Positions 8,445 to 15,935 of a stretch of DNA of 55,279 nucleotides are shown in pieces. Under the pieces are notes generated by a model that was given only the letters and a program-made list of their open reading frames with translations, did no database searches and was not told the DNA's origin. Made by a program: the position numbers and the translations under genes. The stretch lies in the IMG/VR virus record IMGVR_UViG_3300019768_000001, positions 1 through 55,279 of that record; one strand, 5' to 3'. Source of the DNA: a virus. Positions within the stretch are counted from its first letter, which is position 1; every line of letters starts with the position of its first letter.

Positions 8445-9146
8445 ATGAATGTATTAAGCTATGGAGCAGGAACAAACAGTGTTGCAATGCTAGTAGGTTT
8501 TAAGCAAAAGGGAATTAAGCCTGATGTTATTTTATTTGCAGACACGGGGGGGGAGAAGCCTGAAACCTACGCGCATTTAGAAATTATGCAGAAATGGTGC
8601 AAGGGTAACGGGTTTCCTGAAATATCAATTTGCTCAGAAAAACAGACGTTAGAGCAAGACTGCCTGAACAGAAACGCGTTGCCTGGTCTAGCTTACGGGT
8701 TTAAAAGCTGTAGCGAGCATTTCAAAATCAGGCCGCAAAAAAGATGGCTAAAGCAGCAAGGGATTAAGGCCGATGTGTTTTTTGTCGGTATAGATGCAGA
8801 TGAAAGCCACCGAGTCAAAGATGATGCCAAAACAGAATACCCGCTTTACGACTGGGGATGGGGTCGAAAAAAGTGTATAGAGGCAATAAATGACGAAGGC
8901 TTGCTGCTACCAGGAAAGAGCAGTTGTTTTTTCTGTCCTGCCATGAAAGCTCATGAAATTAGAGCGCTATCAGTACAGCACCCAGATTTAATGGATCGGG
9001 CAATAGCAATGGAGAAAAACGCCGACTTAACAGTTAACAAGGGGCTAGGGCGAACTTATGCGTGGTCTTCACTTATAGCTACAGATGATATGTTCCCAGA
9101 TATGTATTTAGAAACAGATATAATTTGCGGGTGCTATGACGGCTAG
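8445..9146 (+). CDS. PP-loop ATPase of the PAPS-reductase / DndC-like superfamily
   Basis: 233 residues from ATG 8445 (TAGGAAT upstream). The N-terminal PP-loop SYGAGTNSVAML (residues 4-15, SxGxxS type) is followed by VILFADTGGEKPETY, a cluster with CSEHFK, then KSSCFFCPAMKAHE and a C-terminal CGCYD. Adenylating PP-loop enzymes of this superfamily act in sulfur or nucleotide chemistry (PAPS reductase, DndC). The Cys pairs suggest a metal or Fe-S site. No Dnd or other modification partners lie beside it, so the substrate is unknown. Confidence 0.8.
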   Translation: MNVLSYGAGTNSVAMLVGFKQKGIKPDVILFADTGGEKPETYAHLEIMQKWCKGNGFPEISICSEKQTLEQDCLNRNALPGLAYGFKSCSEHFKIRPQKRWLKQQGIKADVFFVGIDADESHRVKDDAKTEYPLYDWGWGRKKCIEAINDEGLLLPGKSSCFFCPAMKAHEIRALSVQHPDLMDRAIAMEKNADLTVNKGLGRTYAWSSLIATDDMFPDMYLETDIICGCYDG

Positions 9147-9207
9147 CCAAAGAGCAGGTTAGCGTTTATGCGGAAGCGGTTAGGGTTCCGATGATAGGAG
9201 AGTGATT

Positions 9208-9567
9208 GTGGGTTATTTTTTACACGTTGAAAGCACTATATCTAAAAATACCTACAGGTGCGCGTGCTGCGGTAGGTATCAAGAATGCATATCAACTGAA
9301 TACTGGGTTCCTGTGAATATGGTGGATATCTTCAAGCATCCTATTATTTTCAATAGGCCGAATGACGAGATAGTACAGCAAATGCTCAAAGAGCTATCAG
9401 GAAAAACTGGAGTTCAAAGGACGGCTTTTTGCGAAAAATGCCGCCCTGCAACGAGGGGTTTAAGCAAACCTATAATAAGAGCGATAAATACAGCTATCGT
9501 TTTCGGATTTGCAGTTATCGGTATTGTTAATTCTATTGGCTATCTGATAAAGCTGATCGGAAATTAA
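9208..9567 (+). CDS. Zinc-ribbon protein with C-terminal membrane helix
   Basis: 119 residues from GTG 9208, chosen because AGGAG lies seven bases upstream. An N-terminal CACC pair (CRCACCGRYQEC) and CEKC near residue 88 can form a zinc site. A hydrophobic segment (AINTAIVFGFAVIGIVNSIG) near the C-terminus is a likely membrane anchor. Function unknown. Confidence 0.65.
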   Translation: MGYFLHVESTISKNTYRCACCGRYQECISTEYWVPVNMVDIFKHPIIFNRPNDEIVQQMLKELSGKTGVQRTAFCEKCRPATRGLSKPIIRAINTAIVFGFAVIGIVNSIGYLIKLIGN

Positions 9568-9598
9568 ACCAAGGTCGAACAATGATAGGGGAAGCGAA

Positions 9599-9820
9599 GT
9601 GAGTAAGCATGAGTTATGCCCGTGTATAAGCGTTGCAGAGGAAAAGATAACGGTACTGAAAATTGAGTATGATCTATTTGATGGTGATGCTCTTAAAAAG
9701 ATATACGCCTATCTTGATCTGGCGTATCCAGGCTTATGGAGCAGAAGCGGACTAATTGGCAATATGGGCGGCCTGATAAAGCCGCCCACAAGAACCTTGA
9801 TAGTCCATGTAAAACAATAA
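9599..9820 (+). CDS. Small hypothetical protein
   Basis: 73 residues from GTG 9599, preceded by GGGGAAG. Starts MSKHELCPCISVAEEK. Mixed alpha/beta composition with no recognised family. The upstream string ATGATAGGGGAAG recurs before the gene near 10228. Confidence 0.55.
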   Translation: MSKHELCPCISVAEEKITVLKIEYDLFDGDALKKIYAYLDLAYPGLWSRSGLIGNMGGLIKPPTRTLIVHVKQ

Positions 9821-9928
9821 ACCAAAGTCGAATGTCTAGCTAATGTCTAAAGGCGGATAATAGTAAGTCTAGGCTTAATAATAAAGATTCTTAATAATTA
9901 GAATTAACGGTAAATTGTGAGGTTAGGT

Positions 9929-10210
9929 ATGGCAGATTCACACAGCATTATTAATGATCAGGTTGTTCCGTATTCCGGCGGAAGAATGAATACAGACACG
10001 TCATCATGGCGTGAAGTAACAGACCTAGAGCTTGAGCAGCAGGAGCGCATAAACGAGCTTGAGTCCGACGCAGAGGATCTTGAGTGCGTGATAATGTTCT
10101 TAGATTCAAACGATGTTCCTACTCATGAAGATAGTGAGGAGCTATCAACCGTGGGCCGTATAGAGGCTTATGCAAAAATGCAGCAAGACGCCCAAGCCGA
10201 ACACCAATGA
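9929..10210 (+). CDS. Small acidic coiled-coil protein
   Basis: 93 residues from ATG 9929 (GAGGTTAGGT upstream). The central segment LELEQQERINELESDAEDLE is strongly heptad-like and acidic. No family recognised. Such short coiled-coil proteins are common in phage accessory operons. Confidence 0.6.
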   Translation: MADSHSIINDQVVPYSGGRMNTDTSSWREVTDLELEQQERINELESDAEDLECVIMFLDSNDVPTHEDSEELSTVGRIEAYAKMQQDAQAEHQ

Positions 10211-10227
10211 TAGGGGAAGGATAAAAA

Positions 10228-10320
10228 TGGAAAGAGGACGATGCAAGGCAAAAGGTTTTCGACTGGCTTGATAGCCAATACGGGGAAACTGGCTGGAAGG
10301 GTCTTGGTCTGGCCCGTTAG
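10228..10320 (+). pseudogene. Short broken ORF (frameshift next to the start)
   Basis: The frame from TGG 10228 to TAG 10318-10320 encodes WKEDDARQKVFDWLDSQYGE and then TGWKGLGLAR, plausible compact protein sequence, but has no start codon. The ATG at 10227 is one base out of frame and reads to a quick stop. GGGGAAGG upstream of that ATG is a good ribosome site. A one-base insertion at the start of the gene is the simplest reading. A frameshift or a sequencing error is equally possible. Confidence 0.4.
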
Positions 10321-10418
10321 AAGGAAGTATCGGACTAGTTATCGCGGAAGTAAAACGGTAGCAACAATTCACACGGAATCTGCAAGGGTTCCGGTTTAAG
10401 TGGGGTAAGGGGTGATTT

Positions 10419-10733
10419 ATGGTAGATCAATGCAAACACTGCGATTTACGCGGGGATATTAATGCGTGTCTTTTCTCTGAGTGCTTCCATCATGAAAACT
10501 GGATGGCAAAACAGCAGGCTGAAAGGATCAAAGCTCTAGAGGATAAGGTGCAATCGCTAACAACATTAATTAGCGTAAAAGAACATCCGCCTGAAAGAAT
10601 TCAAGGCAATAAGGTTCTAGGGTTCGGAGAAGGATATTTTTTCGAGTGTGAGTATGATGATGGCTACTGGTGCAATTTATGCGGTGTAGATATGACTCAT
10701 TATATACTGTTACCTGAATCACCGGAAAGCTAG
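10419..10733 (+). CDS. Cys-rich protein with DUF551-like C-terminus
   Basis: 104 residues, ATG 10419 after AAGGGGTGATTT. The N-terminus has CKHCDLRGDINACLFSEC, a likely zinc site, followed by a helix. The C-terminal YWCNLCGVDMTHYILLPESP resembles the DUF551 ending (THWMPLPEPP) common in phage early proteins. Function unknown. Confidence 0.62.
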   Translation: MVDQCKHCDLRGDINACLFSECFHHENWMAKQQAERIKALEDKVQSLTTLISVKEHPPERIQGNKVLGFGEGYFFECEYDDGYWCNLCGVDMTHYILLPESPES

Positions 10734-10756
10734 AAGCAACAGATAGAGGGTTGGTT

Positions 10757-10954
10757 ATGAGTGGTTTAGCAGGATTTATCCCAGTGCTTGCAGCTATGGT
10801 ATTGATTGGTGTCTGTTTTTTTTATTGCAAGCATGAGAAAGATAAATATTTTGAAGATTTTTCACCAAAAAAAGAAGATATCGAAGCAGAAGAAAAACGG
10901 TTTATATGCATCCTTGATGAAATAAGCATTTCCCATAGTGAAGTATCAAAATAA
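10757..10954 (+). CDS. Small membrane protein
   Basis: 65 residues from ATG 10757 (AGAGGG upstream). One N-terminal transmembrane helix (FIPVLAAMVLIGVCFFY) is followed by a charged soluble tail. Likely an inner-membrane accessory protein; no family recognised. Confidence 0.6.
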   Translation: MSGLAGFIPVLAAMVLIGVCFFYCKHEKDKYFEDFSPKKEDIEAEEKRFICILDEISISHSEVSK

Positions 10955-10988
10955 ACAACACTTGCAGCGGCAGGGTAAGGGGTAGGGT

Positions 10989-11408
10989 ATGAGAGAGATT
11001 AGTTTTCGTGGTCGTTCGATCATTAATTGCAAGTATTCAGGTATCAAGGTTGGTGGCTGGATTTTCGGTAGTTTTATTCATTCAGGTGTAGATGCGCCTT
11101 GTATTATTTTCGGTGATGGCGAGCAGTGTGAAATAGATATAAAAACACTCGGCCAATACACCGGACTGAAAGACTGCGAGGGCAAGAAGATATTCGAGGG
11201 GGATATTATAGCAGGCGCCAACGTTCAGTATGCTGGATTGGTATTTTTTGACGATTCAGCGGCAATTTATAGCGTTAAGATTTACGAGGATGGAGAACAC
11301 ATAGAAACAATGGGGCTAGCCAGATTTATCATGCACGCCGGTAGAGTTTACGATTACTCAAAGATCATCGGAAACGAGCACGAAAATCCTGGGCTACTAA
11401 ACGCCTAG
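10989..11408 (+). CDS. YopX-family protein
   Basis: 139 residues. Starts MREISFRGRS and contains GQYTGLKDCEGKKIFEGDII, the diagnostic pattern of YopX proteins, which are widespread in phages and prophages with unknown function. ATG 10989 has GGGGTAGGGT upstream. The C-terminal EVIGNIYENP-like motif of the family is present as KIIGNEHENP. Confidence 0.87.
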   Translation: MREISFRGRSIINCKYSGIKVGGWIFGSFIHSGVDAPCIIFGDGEQCEIDIKTLGQYTGLKDCEGKKIFEGDIIAGANVQYAGLVFFDDSAAIYSVKIYEDGEHIETMGLARFIMHAGRVYDYSKIIGNEHENPGLLNA

Positions 11409-11426
11409 CCAAAAGTCCAATACCAT

Positions 11427-11445
11427 CCCGCAGAGATTGCGGGAT
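11427..11445 (+). other. Short hairpin between YopX gene and next gene
   Basis: TCCCGC/GCGGGA stem with a 7-base loop. No T-run follows, so it is not a standard terminator. It may be an mRNA-stabilising or processing hairpin. Confidence 0.35.
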
Positions 11446-11483
11446 AATCAGCAAGGTTTAAGCAGATCAATAAAGGGAAAGTT

Positions 11484-11720
11484 ATGTATTTAGTTAAATA
11501 TCAAGACGGAATGTTTATCGATGCAAAAGAAATAGATTGGCTGGAAATTAAGCCGGGAATCGTGAAGTTCAGCATTAAATCAGATCCCTGTGGCCGATAT
11601 AACGTAGCCGAACAGTATCATGTTTCATTTTTAAACAAAATGCAGTTGATAAACGCGAATGGATGTTGTGATCTTATGGCAGAGTACAGTGAAAAGGAGG
11701 CAGGAGATGAGCGAGACTAA
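11484..11720 (+). CDS. Small hypothetical protein
   Basis: 78 residues, ATG 11484 after AGGGAAAGTT. MYLVKYQDGMFIDAKEIDWL suggests a compact beta fold, followed by an acidic tail. It overlaps the next gene by 14 bp. Family not recognised. Confidence 0.6.
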   Translation: MYLVKYQDGMFIDAKEIDWLEIKPGIVKFSIKSDPCGRYNVAEQYHVSFLNKMQLINANGCCDLMAEYSEKEAGDERD

Positions 11721-12000
11721 ATTTACATCGGGGACTTGGGCGATAGAATATTTTAGCTCGGGAAATAAGATTAGAGTCTACAGCGAAGATTTAACTAAAA
11801 CTCTGCATGAGAATGAAAAGTTTTTTGGCGTCAAACTGACACAAGAAGAGATGGCAAACGCCAATCTGATTGCCGCCGCTCCTGATCTTTACGAATCATG
11901 CGAGAGCGCACTGATATTGCTATCAAAGATGGGCATGGAGTCCAGCGACGAATATCAGGCAATGCTTTACGCAACAAAGAAAGCCAGAGGTGAATCATGA
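11707..12000 (+). CDS. Conserved phage early protein (ANANLIAAAPDLY family)
   Basis: 97 residues from ATG 11707, chosen because GGAGGCAGGAG precedes it. Contains MANANLIAAAPDLYESCESA, a hallmark of a small phage protein family (NARLIAAAPELLEAL) found in many lambdoid early regions with unknown role. The stop overlaps the next ATG (ATGA). Confidence 0.75.
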   Translation: MSETKFTSGTWAIEYFSSGNKIRVYSEDLTKTLHENEKFFGVKLTQEEMANANLIAAAPDLYESCESALILLSKMGMESSDEYQAMLYATKKARGES

Positions 12001-12173
12001 GCTTAGGCGCGATTATATCCGAATGGATCAGAGACAATAACATCCAGCAGCCAAGCCAAGAGCAGTTAAAAAAGGCTTCAGAGCAGGTAAGAAATGAGGC
12101 GCTGTCTCGTAGGCCAATCGTACCGATCGAGCGTTATTCTTTTTACAGGAATTTAAACAGAGGTGAATCATGA
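11997..12173 (+). CDS. Small hypothetical protein, 58 residues
   Basis: ATG 11997 overlaps the previous stop (ATGA) and its own TGA (12171-12173) overlaps the next ATG, so coupling on both sides supports it. Sequence MSLGAIISEWIRDNNIQQPS and so on; mostly helical and charged. Both junctions carry the same string AGAGGTGAATCATGA. Confidence 0.6.
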   Translation: MSLGAIISEWIRDNNIQQPSQEQLKKASEQVRNEALSRRPIVPIERYSFYRNLNRGES

Positions 12174-12388
12174 GCGGATGGAAAAACGTGCTCTGGGAAG
12201 ATCCAGAAGAGGGTCAGGTTTATGATGTATGGGTGGTTGCGAAAGACTGCCAGTTTAGAGCTACAGATTTTAAATTCATACATGAAAAATGGGAAAGCGA
12301 GAGTGGTCATGAGTTAGATGTTGTTTATGGAAATGTAGATATGCAGATCACCCACTTCATGCCGTCGCCTGATGCGCCAAAGGATTAA
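12170..12388 (+). CDS. DUF551-like small protein
   Basis: 72 residues. Begins MSGWKNVLWEDPEEGQVYDV and ends MQITHFMPSPDAPKD, the layout of DUF551-like phage proteins. Last gene of the plus-strand island, closed by the hairpin at 12392-12410. Confidence 0.65.
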   Translation: MSGWKNVLWEDPEEGQVYDVWVVAKDCQFRATDFKFIHEKWESESGHELDVVYGNVDMQITHFMPSPDAPKD

Positions 12389-12391
12389 AAG

Positions 12392-12410
12392 AAGCCCCGT
12401 TAAGGGGCTT
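12392..12410. terminator. Bidirectional intrinsic terminator between convergent genes
   Basis: Stem AAGCCCC/GGGGCTT with loop GTTAA. T-rich on the plus side and preceded by A-rich sequence, so it works for the plus-strand island and, on the minus strand, for the decoration operon ending at 12414. Confidence 0.85.
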
Positions 12411-12413
12411 TTT

Positions 12414-12584
12414 CTATACTGCATCCCAAAGCGCAATAAAGTCATTGCGCGATAACTCGGAATCTTGGATAGTCTCGTGATTGCCCCCCATGTAGATAGT
12501 GTATCGACCGTCATATATTGGTGATACAGACGATACAAGGCTAAGCTTTACATCAACGCCACTCGGCAGTGTTAATATAGGCAT
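12414..12584 (-). CDS. Small protein downstream of the decoration gene, 56 residues
   Basis: Starts at ATG 12584 in a TAATG overlap with the gene above and carries GGAGGAAATATA upstream, a strong ribosome site. Sequence MPILTLPSGVDVKLSLVSSV and so on, ending FIALWDAV at TAG 12414. A compact beta-like protein, probably virion-associated by context. It is followed directly by the terminator. Confidence 0.7.
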   Translation of the reverse strand: MPILTLPSGVDVKLSLVSSVSPIYDGRYTIYMGGNHETIQDSELSRNDFIALWDAV

Positions 12585-13897
12585 TATATTTCCTCCGCAA
12601 ACTCAAAAGTACAGCCAGCCAGCGCGACACCGGCATTTTCTCTATGCATAGTAAATATCAGCATATCGCCAGGGGTTATATAAATATCAGTTCTACCTTC
12701 AAACAGTGCTGATGTTGCGTAAGTGCTATCCTGTGCAGCTCTAGCGCTAAAGATTATATTGGCCTTTGCTGTGTCAAATGACATTTGAGAGCCGACAGGA
12801 GGCACATCATAAGCAATGTACTCTAAATGCCCGTCCCTAAAATCAGTCCATGATTGATCATTTTCTGTGATCGCTGTAAAGTCCCTTGTAGCCCAGACTC
12901 TAGCAACAGATTTCTGGTCAGAGTAAAAGCTTGCTAGCAAAGCTAGCGTATCACGGGTGTTTATCAGGCCGCCTACAGTGGATTTTGATCTTATCGCTAT
13001 CATGGGCTGATTTAGGCCGGATATAGATACTTGTCCACTATCATTTTCAATAGATACCGAACCGTAACTTGCTCCTTCGACTCCTCCACCTTCACTGGAT
13101 ACATCAACACAGCCGCCTCTGAGCTCTACGTTATCGCCAAGATTTATACATCGGTATGCAATAGGGTTTGCTGGGTTGTATGTCGAAAGTCCTGATAATT
13201 TCCCGAGCATATCCATCGTATGAACAAGCGTTGATATACCTGTATCGGGATCGCCAACCCAGAATAGATAATTACCAACACCTCGCCACTGAACTTGTAT
13301 GTCGTAAATATTACCTTTTTCAGGGTCGTAGCTTGCAGGTAGCCCGGTTATTAACTCCTCTTTGACAGCGAATACAGGCCCGGTAGTTCGCTCAACTCGA
13401 CAAGCATAAAGCCCGTCTGATTTTTGCCGAAAGAAGAAGCCTGACTCACCCGTAAAACACCCAAAATCTCTAACCCCTGCAGCCGTTGGATTAGGTATAA
13501 ACATTGAACTACTGTAAAGGTGTCCACGGTTCGGCTGATAACGTGGATTTCTGAATGTTCTCAGGACAGTCTCGTCGTTTAACGTGCCGCCGGAAATTAT
13601 AGACAACTCTCCATCAATCGACTGAGAGTTTATAGGAGGGGTTTCTACGCCGTTGAATGTTTCGTACCATTTGTCAGCAGGGACGTTATACGTAAACATG
13701 CCGTGAAGAATCGACGTAGCTATAGAAACTTTCTGAGCGCCCCACGCATCAAGGGCGATTCCCTTTCCTAATCCGTTTGTTAGATTTAAAGGCTCGGACG
13801 CACCCTCTGTTTGAACTTTTAGCCGCCTTTCTCCGATCTCGTCAGAGGACATTAAGTCGCTAGGAGTACCGGAAAGCATGTAGTAATCTTCGGCCAT
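12584..13897 (-). CDS. Putative virion structural / decoration protein
   Basis: 437 residues, beta-rich throughout, in the capsid operon after the major capsid gene. The middle (residues about 110-250, with RGHLYSSSMFIPNPTAAGV and IQVQWRGVGNYLFWVGDPDT) looks like a jelly-roll or lectin-like fold. No catalytic motif is seen. Position and size suggest a head decoration or head fibre protein that could bind host surface glycans. The function is inference. Confidence 0.6.
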   Translation of the reverse strand: MAEDYYMLSGTPSDLMSSDEIGERRLKVQTEGASEPLNLTNGLGKGIALDAWGAQKVSIATSILHGMFTYNVPADKWYETFNGVETPPINSQSIDGELSIISGGTLNDETVLRTFRNPRYQPNRGHLYSSSMFIPNPTAAGVRDFGCFTGESGFFFRQKSDGLYACRVERTTGPVFAVKEELITGLPASYDPEKGNIYDIQVQWRGVGNYLFWVGDPDTGISTLVHTMDMLGKLSGLSTYNPANPIAYRCINLGDNVELRGGCVDVSSEGGGVEGASYGSVSIENDSGQVSISGLNQPMIAIRSKSTVGGLINTRDTLALLASFYSDQKSVARVWATRDFTAITENDQSWTDFRDGHLEYIAYDVPPVGSQMSFDTAKANIIFSARAAQDSTYATSALFEGRTDIYITPGDMLIFTMHRENAGVALAGCTFEFAEEI

Positions 13898-13921
13898 TAC
13901 AATTCCTCTCTACGCTTTCGG

Positions 13922-14101
13922 TTATTCTTCTGCTGAAGCCTCAGAAACTCCTGATCCGCTATCCGCTTCTTCTGTTCTTCGCTTACGGGGGCGCTTGGCT
14001 GGAACGGCATTTTCTTTCTCCCGGTTTTTCTTGCGCAATTCAACCTGCTCGTCAATCGTCAGGATCTTTCCGCCTTCAAAGCCATCTTTATTTAGAGACA
14101 T
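13922..14101 (-). CDS. Small Lys/Arg- and Glu-rich protein, 59 residues
   Basis: ATG 14101 has TTGAGGTTTAT upstream, a good ribosome site, whereas longer in-frame starts would overlap the capsid gene. It begins MSLNKDGFEGGKILTIDEQV, then a very charged tail with PAKRPRKRRTEEAD. It lies between capsid and decoration genes. Possibly a head-associated peptide; family not recognised. Confidence 0.6.
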   Translation of the reverse strand: MSLNKDGFEGGKILTIDEQVELRKKNREKENAVPAKRPRKRRTEEADSGSGVSEASAEE

Positions 14102-14141
14102 ATAAACCTCAAAAGGGCGACCTAAGCCGCCCGAATCAATA

Positions 14142-15155
14142 CTAGTTGTGCACGAAGAAAGCAATACCGACGTTCTCACGCTCGAACTGGCGATCCCAGT
14201 TTGCCGCCAATGCCGTCTCTGCCGCTGTTGGTGACTCGCCAGCAACGGACGCAGCAAGCCATTTGTAACCCTCAGGGTGAACGATCCACTGCTTGCGCTC
14301 TACAAGTGTCTCAACGCCTGCGCCATTACCGGCCAGCTCGTCCCATTCAGTAGCAACAGGGCGCTTAGGACTACCTTCTGCATAACCAATAGCACCCATC
14401 TTGTACAGGACAGACACATAGCGAGAGCCAGAGGTGGTACCAGCTATAACAGGCAGCTTCTTATCTACGACAACTCGCTTACCGTTGTAAGTAGGGATCA
14501 TCAGGCCGGTATTTGAATCCTGAATGAAATCAATATCCTGTTGCTTACGCATCTGGGCCATTGTCTGAGGATGAACGGCAAGCATTGCAAGCTGGTCGTC
14601 GGATTCACCCATTGTCGCAACGGTATCAACGAAGCCGCCGAAAGACCATTTGTTTGCAGCCGTGGCGGTATTGCCATCTTCGGTCGATACATCAAAAATC
14701 ATATCTGATGAGTCGTTGGCGATATTCTCAAGGTAAACACCCAAAGTCGTAGCCTGCACCCGCGCGGCAAAGCGCTGCTCCCAGTATGCAGCGGTACGGC
14801 TTGCAATTTGACGCATAGGATCGTCAGAGCCAAGCACGGAAGCAACCAGGTTGGCAGACTGCCATGCATTGTTGATATGCAGACGGTATGCGGTCATTTT
14901 GCCAGTGCCAATCTTCTCAGGTGTGGCGCTTACAGCTGGATCGTCAGAAGAAATATTCTCGTTAGACGAGTTTAAATCTTTCCAGTACGGAATTGACGTA
15001 ATATCACCGTCACCATTTGCGCGACCGGCAAGCGTGGCGTTAGTAACCGCGACTCCAGAGGCAATATAAGCGTTGCGGTCTGTTCGGTTTTCCTGCACAT
15101 AAGACAGGTAAACATCTGGGTCAAATTGAACATCGGATAGGCGTACAGCAGCCAT
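14142..15155 (-). CDS. Major capsid protein (HK97-like)
   Basis: 337 residues starting MAAVRLSDVQFDPDVYLSYV. Follows the scaffold gene, as usual. The N-terminal arm, a central block with SIPYWKDLNSSNENISSDDP and RLHINNAWQSANLVASVLGS, and a late block around YNGKRVVVDKKLPVI are typical of the capsid family placed with HK97-fold coats. ATG 15155 has GAGG upstream. It ends TAG TAT TGA, two closely spaced stops. Confidence 0.88.
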   Translation of the reverse strand: MAAVRLSDVQFDPDVYLSYVQENRTDRNAYIASGVAVTNATLAGRANGDGDITSIPYWKDLNSSNENISSDDPAVSATPEKIGTGKMTAYRLHINNAWQSANLVASVLGSDDPMRQIASRTAAYWEQRFAARVQATTLGVYLENIANDSSDMIFDVSTEDGNTATAANKWSFGGFVDTVATMGESDDQLAMLAVHPQTMAQMRKQQDIDFIQDSNTGLMIPTYNGKRVVVDKKLPVIAGTTSGSRYVSVLYKMGAIGYAEGSPKRPVATEWDELAGNGAGVETLVERKQWIVHPEGYKWLAASVAGESPTAAETALAANWDRQFERENVGIAFFVHN

Positions 15156-15166
15156 GATAAAACCTC

Positions 15167-15850
15167 TTAATTACTTAATGCGGCGCGGAATCCTTCTGGA
15201 TCTCGCTCTTTAAATTGAATTCTCTCTAAGTCGTTCATATCAGAGAGCTTCTTGTTCTGTACGGCCCCGCCGCTTGTGTTTCCGGTAGCCCTGCCACCTG
15301 AACTCTGATTGCCCTTCCACAACGAATCGTAATCACCGCTTGCCTCCATTATCTGCACCATTGCAGCAATAGACGGGTAGTTCTTAGCTACCGGCTCACC
15401 GTCTTCGTTAACACTTAGCTCGTCTTTAAATAGTCGAGTCAGAATCTTTGCGTTAACCGGACTATTGGCGTGAGTATTACCAAGCTCTGAAGCTTTGGCA
15501 GTCAATGCTGATTGCTTGATCTGCTCTTTAAGCTGATTCAACTCTTTCTCTACATTGGTTTTATTCTCACCTTCAAGCCGCGCAAGCTCTTTCCAGTTCT
15601 CTTCCTGCTGAAGCTTTTCACGCTCGACTCTGGCCTTTTCTTCTTTGGCCAGCCGCGCAGCCTCACGGTTTTCTTTATTGGTTTCACGCTCTTTGCGCAA
15701 GGCCTCTTTTAACTCGTCAGCAGGATCTAAACCATCAACCTGCAAACGATAAAAACCTGAGCCACTTTCCCCGAACTCTGAATACATGCCCTGCACGGAT
15801 TCATCGAGAGAATTAAACTCTTCAGCATCGATCTCAAACTTTAAAGCCAT
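15167..15850 (-). CDS. Capsid scaffolding protein
   Basis: 227 residues. The central segment (about residues 50-120) is a highly charged coiled coil (LRKERETNKENREAARLAKE and following), with a Gly/Ser-rich C-terminal part and a helical tail containing RIQFKERDPEGFRAAL. Location between portal and capsid genes and this composition are typical of scaffolds that direct procapsid assembly. Its own TACAAT promoter is at 15903-15908. Confidence 0.85.
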   Translation of the reverse strand: MALKFEIDAEEFNSLDESVQGMYSEFGESGSGFYRLQVDGLDPADELKEALRKERETNKENREAARLAKEEKARVEREKLQQEENWKELARLEGENKTNVEKELNQLKEQIKQSALTAKASELGNTHANSPVNAKILTRLFKDELSVNEDGEPVAKNYPSIAAMVQIMEASGDYDSLWKGNQSSGGRATGNTSGGAVQNKKLSDMNDLERIQFKERDPEGFRAALSN

Positions 15851-15902
15851 GATTACAACCCCTGTTGTATTTTATTGCGCCCACCCTGGAGCGCTTAAAC
15901 TA

Positions 15903-15908
15903 ATTGTA
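15903..15908 (-). promoter_or_regulatory. TACAAT promoter of the scaffold-capsid operon
   Basis: Minus strand reads GTGTACAATTAG in the portal-scaffold gap, matching the TACAATTAG core of the promoters at 3812 and 7389. It lies about 55 nt upstream of ATG 15850. Confidence 0.5.
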
Positions 15909-15935
15909 CACTATTTGTACAATGTAACGAAAACT

